Positions 7,114 to 7,140 of a stretch of 7,140 bases of DNA are shown here, one piece after another. Under the pieces are notes generated by a model that was not told the DNA's origin, did not search any database, and saw only the letters and a list, made by a program, of their open reading frames with translations. Both the position numbers and the translations under genes were made by a program. The DNA comes from CAYNNP01 sp964398215 (GTDB lineage Bacteria; Planctomycetota; Planctomycetia; Pirellulales; Pirellulaceae). The stretch spans positions 1 through 7,140 of the forward strand of contig CAYNNP010000289.1 in assembly GCA_964398215.1 (NCBI GenBank). The letters are read 5' to 3'. Numbering within the stretch: position 1 is the first letter of the stretch; each line of letters begins with the position of its first letter.

Positions 7114-7140
7114 TCCTTGTCCACCAATCGTTTTTGGGAT

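Overview
The window most likely comes from a planctomycete of the Pirellulaceae (Rhodopirellula-like) type. The main reason is the 1415-residue protein on the right, which joins an SGNH-type domain, a DUF7133/'membrane-bound dehydrogenase' beta-propeller, HEAT-like repeats and a single-CxxCH heme domain of the Pirellula/Verrucomicrobium type. This combination is characteristic of Planctomycetes and Verrucomicrobia. The intermediate G+C content, the weak or absent Shine-Dalgarno sequences and the abundance of Gfo/Idh/MocA-type oxidoreductases in that group fit as well.

Layout. Positions 1-241 hold no gene I can support, only an imperfect inverted repeat at the left edge and a weak terminator candidate. 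Two genes on the minus strand follow. Read in their own direction, a cytoplasmic Gfo/Idh/MocA dehydrogenase (2647 to 1487) comes first. A secreted protein of unknown function (1450 to 242) comes 36 bases later and ends in two tandem BamE/SmpA-like modules. A divergent intergenic region (2648-2808) separates them from one very large plus-strand gene (2809-7056), whose exported product contains a propeller, HEAT repeats and a c-type heme. A perfect 28-base palindrome (7086-7113) after that gene looks like a bidirectional terminator. Its better T-run serves minus-strand transcription, so a convergent gene probably lies beyond the right edge.

How the parts may work together (inference). The heme protein would act outside the cytoplasmic membrane, perhaps oxidising a sugar-like substrate and passing electrons to its heme. 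The Gfo/Idh/MocA enzyme would act on a related sugar, polyol or keto-sugar in the cytoplasm with NAD(P). No transporter, glycosidase or regulator is present to name a substrate, so the pathway remains open. I see no mobile element, CRISPR array, tRNA or rRNA, and nothing that clearly indicates an undescribed defence or mobile system. The points most worth a second look are the loss of the catalytic Ser and Asn in the SGNH domain of the large protein, the duplicated C-terminal module of the secreted protein, and the strong over-representation of CGATCG.
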